Assembly: GCA_026874595.1 (NCBI GenBank)
Contig: CM049314.1
Location: 15,676,729-15,740,728 of the forward strand
DNA: 64,000 nt
Reading direction: 5' to 3'
Source of the DNA: Sipunculus nudus
Lineage: Eukaryota; Annelida; Sipuncula; Golfingiida; Sipunculidae
The stretch's first letter is position 1; the number at the start of each line of letters is the position of its first letter. Below the pieces are notes generated by a model. It had not been told where the DNA came from and ran no database searches. It worked only from the letters and a program-made list of their open reading frames with translations. Below are positions 63,601-64,000 of the stretch, one piece after another. A program made the position numbers and the translations under genes.

Positions 63601-63993
63601 ATGCAGAACTGTTTTTCCTGGAACTGGATATAATTTGTAATTTTTATTAGGGTCTCAGTCAGAGTCATATTCAGCTAGCCTATGGTTTGAGTTTGGGCTG
63701 GTGAAATGAATAAAGCCCTATCCCTTTGCCTGGTTTAGGCACTATATATAGGTAAACTGGTATACTACCATGTGAGCAGCTAGGTAAGGGATTACCCAAA
63801 CCCTATGCGAGCGGGAACATGTGGGATCAGAACACGACCTGCATAGTTACTAACTAAGTTAGTATTAATTAACTTTCATATAAATAGACTTAATCCACTC
63901 CCTTTAGGCTTTACCGCCCCCTACTGGCAACTTACCCAACAAGAGGCCGTCCACGTCAAAAATCACATGTGTGACTATTTTGTAGTCCATCAT
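54462..63993 (-). CDS. PUDP: Pseudouridine-5'-phosphatase-like HAD hydrolase, complete
   Basis: Coding exons (descending): 63993-63936, 56872-56747, 56056-55964, 55238-55006, 54644-54462. They join in phase to 230 aa, close to human PUDP/HDHD1. HAD motif I is [11 protein letters not shown] with nucleophile Asp13 and acid/base Asp15. Motif II is the Thr112 region (IAIATGSDK), motif III Lys149 (KKGKPAPD) and motif IV Glu175-Asp176 (LVFEDAPNG). The helical cap lies between motifs I and II (~residues 20-90). All catalytic residues are present. In the family the enzyme dephosphorylates pseudouridine 5'-phosphate in the cytosol. Paralogous HAD phosphatases are possible, but the C-terminus [10 protein letters not shown] closely matches PUDP. 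Intron 1 (~7 kb) is mostly satellite. Two ATGs are adjacent at the start (Met-Met-Asp). Confidence 0.94.
55006..55238 (-). CDS. PUDP: PUDP coding exon 4
   Basis: 233 nt after acceptor TTGTCTTGCAG, before donor GTATGTG. Two nt complete Gly93, then 77 codons beginning [20 protein letters not shown]. Contains HAD motifs II and III. Confidence 0.95.
55239..55963 (-). other. PUDP intron 3
   Basis: AT-rich intron with splice sites of the flanking exons; a 102-codon plus-strand frame at 55428-55736 is not recognisable. Confidence 0.45.
55964..56056 (-). CDS. PUDP: PUDP coding exon 3
   Basis: 93 nt after acceptor CTTGTTACAG, before donor GTGATT. Encodes [20 protein letters not shown] and [11 protein letters not shown], the distal cap and the FP..LMPG-like turn before the core resumes. 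Confidence 0.9.
56295..56390. repeat. (TA)n-rich microsatellite in PUDP intron 2
   Basis: TATATA runs interspersed with CATATA and AAATAAAT. Confidence 0.9.
56747..56872 (-). CDS. PUDP: PUDP coding exon 2
   Basis: 126 nt after acceptor TTCATGAACAG, before donor GTAAGG. Two nt complete Asp20, then [20 protein letters not shown] and on to [10 protein letters not shown]. Encodes the cap-domain start; equivalent to the TERLYSVVFQEI region of human PUDP. Confidence 0.92.
57055..63290 (+). repeat. 37-bp satellite with ~1.5-kb higher-order structure, in PUDP intron 1
   Basis: About 165 units of ATTAGATAAGGGTTCTCCAT, CAGACAAGCCTTCTGAT (37 bp). Unit variants (GGGACAAGCCTGCTGCCATT; GACAAATAGATA; CCTTTTTATATTAG) recur in fixed order. 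A 120-bp non-unit segment beginning GACCTGCTTGTCTGCTGA occurs at 58981, 60498 and 63156. The first two are 1517 bp apart, exactly 41 x 37. Confidence 0.96.
63295..63935 (-). other. PUDP intron 1, exon-1-proximal part
   Basis: AT-rich single-copy-looking sequence between the satellite and the donor of coding exon 1. No other feature seen. Confidence 0.4.
63936..63993 (-). CDS. PUDP: PUDP coding exon 1
   Basis: 58 nt: ATGATGGACTAC start, 19 codons, then one nt before donor GTAAGTTG. Encodes [12 protein letters not shown], the HAD nucleophile motif. Only 7 nt upstream of the first ATG are in the window, so an upstream exon or 5' UTR cannot be judged. Confidence 0.9.
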
Positions 63994-64000
63994 GATGTAC

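Overview
This is animal nuclear DNA: AT-rich, intron-rich, repeat-dense, with GT-AG introns and no bacterial gene layout. Protein similarity and the style of the dispersed repeats (tRNA-derived SINEs, RTE-like LINE pieces, Ty3/Gypsy relics, T-run-targeted elements with an ATGGGTCYCTTGTTT tail) suggest a lophotrochozoan invertebrate, most likely a mollusc. That placement is an inference.

Three conserved genes can be read exon by exon. (1) The last two coding exons of an FBXO45/Fsn orthologue (F-box plus SPRY, + strand) lie at 5241-5316 and 10408-10517; earlier exons lie outside the window. (2) A complete TAF9 gene (TFIID/SAGA histone-fold subunit, - strand, six coding exons, 263 aa) runs from 42251 down to 29851. 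(3) A complete pseudouridine-5'-phosphatase-like HAD hydrolase gene (PUDP/HDHD1, - strand, five coding exons, 230 aa) runs from 63993 down to 54462. All splice phases agree across the exons. The three genes act in unrelated processes (ubiquitin ligase, transcription initiation, nucleotide salvage), and nothing suggests a functional cluster.

The rest is mostly repeat. 1-10.5 kb is FBXO45 intron: dispersed elements, a 30-bp minisatellite that runs into the exon acceptor, and a 2.4-kb element whose inverted partner lies in TAF9 intron 1. 10.5-24.6 kb is intergenic, with a second T-run-inserted element family holding ~277-bp internal tandem repeats. 24.6-29.1 kb is a 52-bp minisatellite. 29.8-42.3 kb is TAF9, with a 59-bp array in intron 5 split by a 592-bp insertion. 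42.3-54.4 kb is intergenic, with a decayed Gypsy gag-protease, two LINE relics, a hexapeptide-coding tract and a highly uniform 150-bp satellite. 54.4-64 kb is PUDP, whose first intron holds a ~6.2-kb satellite of 37-bp units in ~1.5-kb higher-order blocks.

The best leads are the two element families with Helentron/Helitron2-like ends, the 150-bp satellite whose 21 monomers each carry a short Kozak-start frame, and the 592-bp element with 9-bp target duplications. No clearly new multi-gene system was found.
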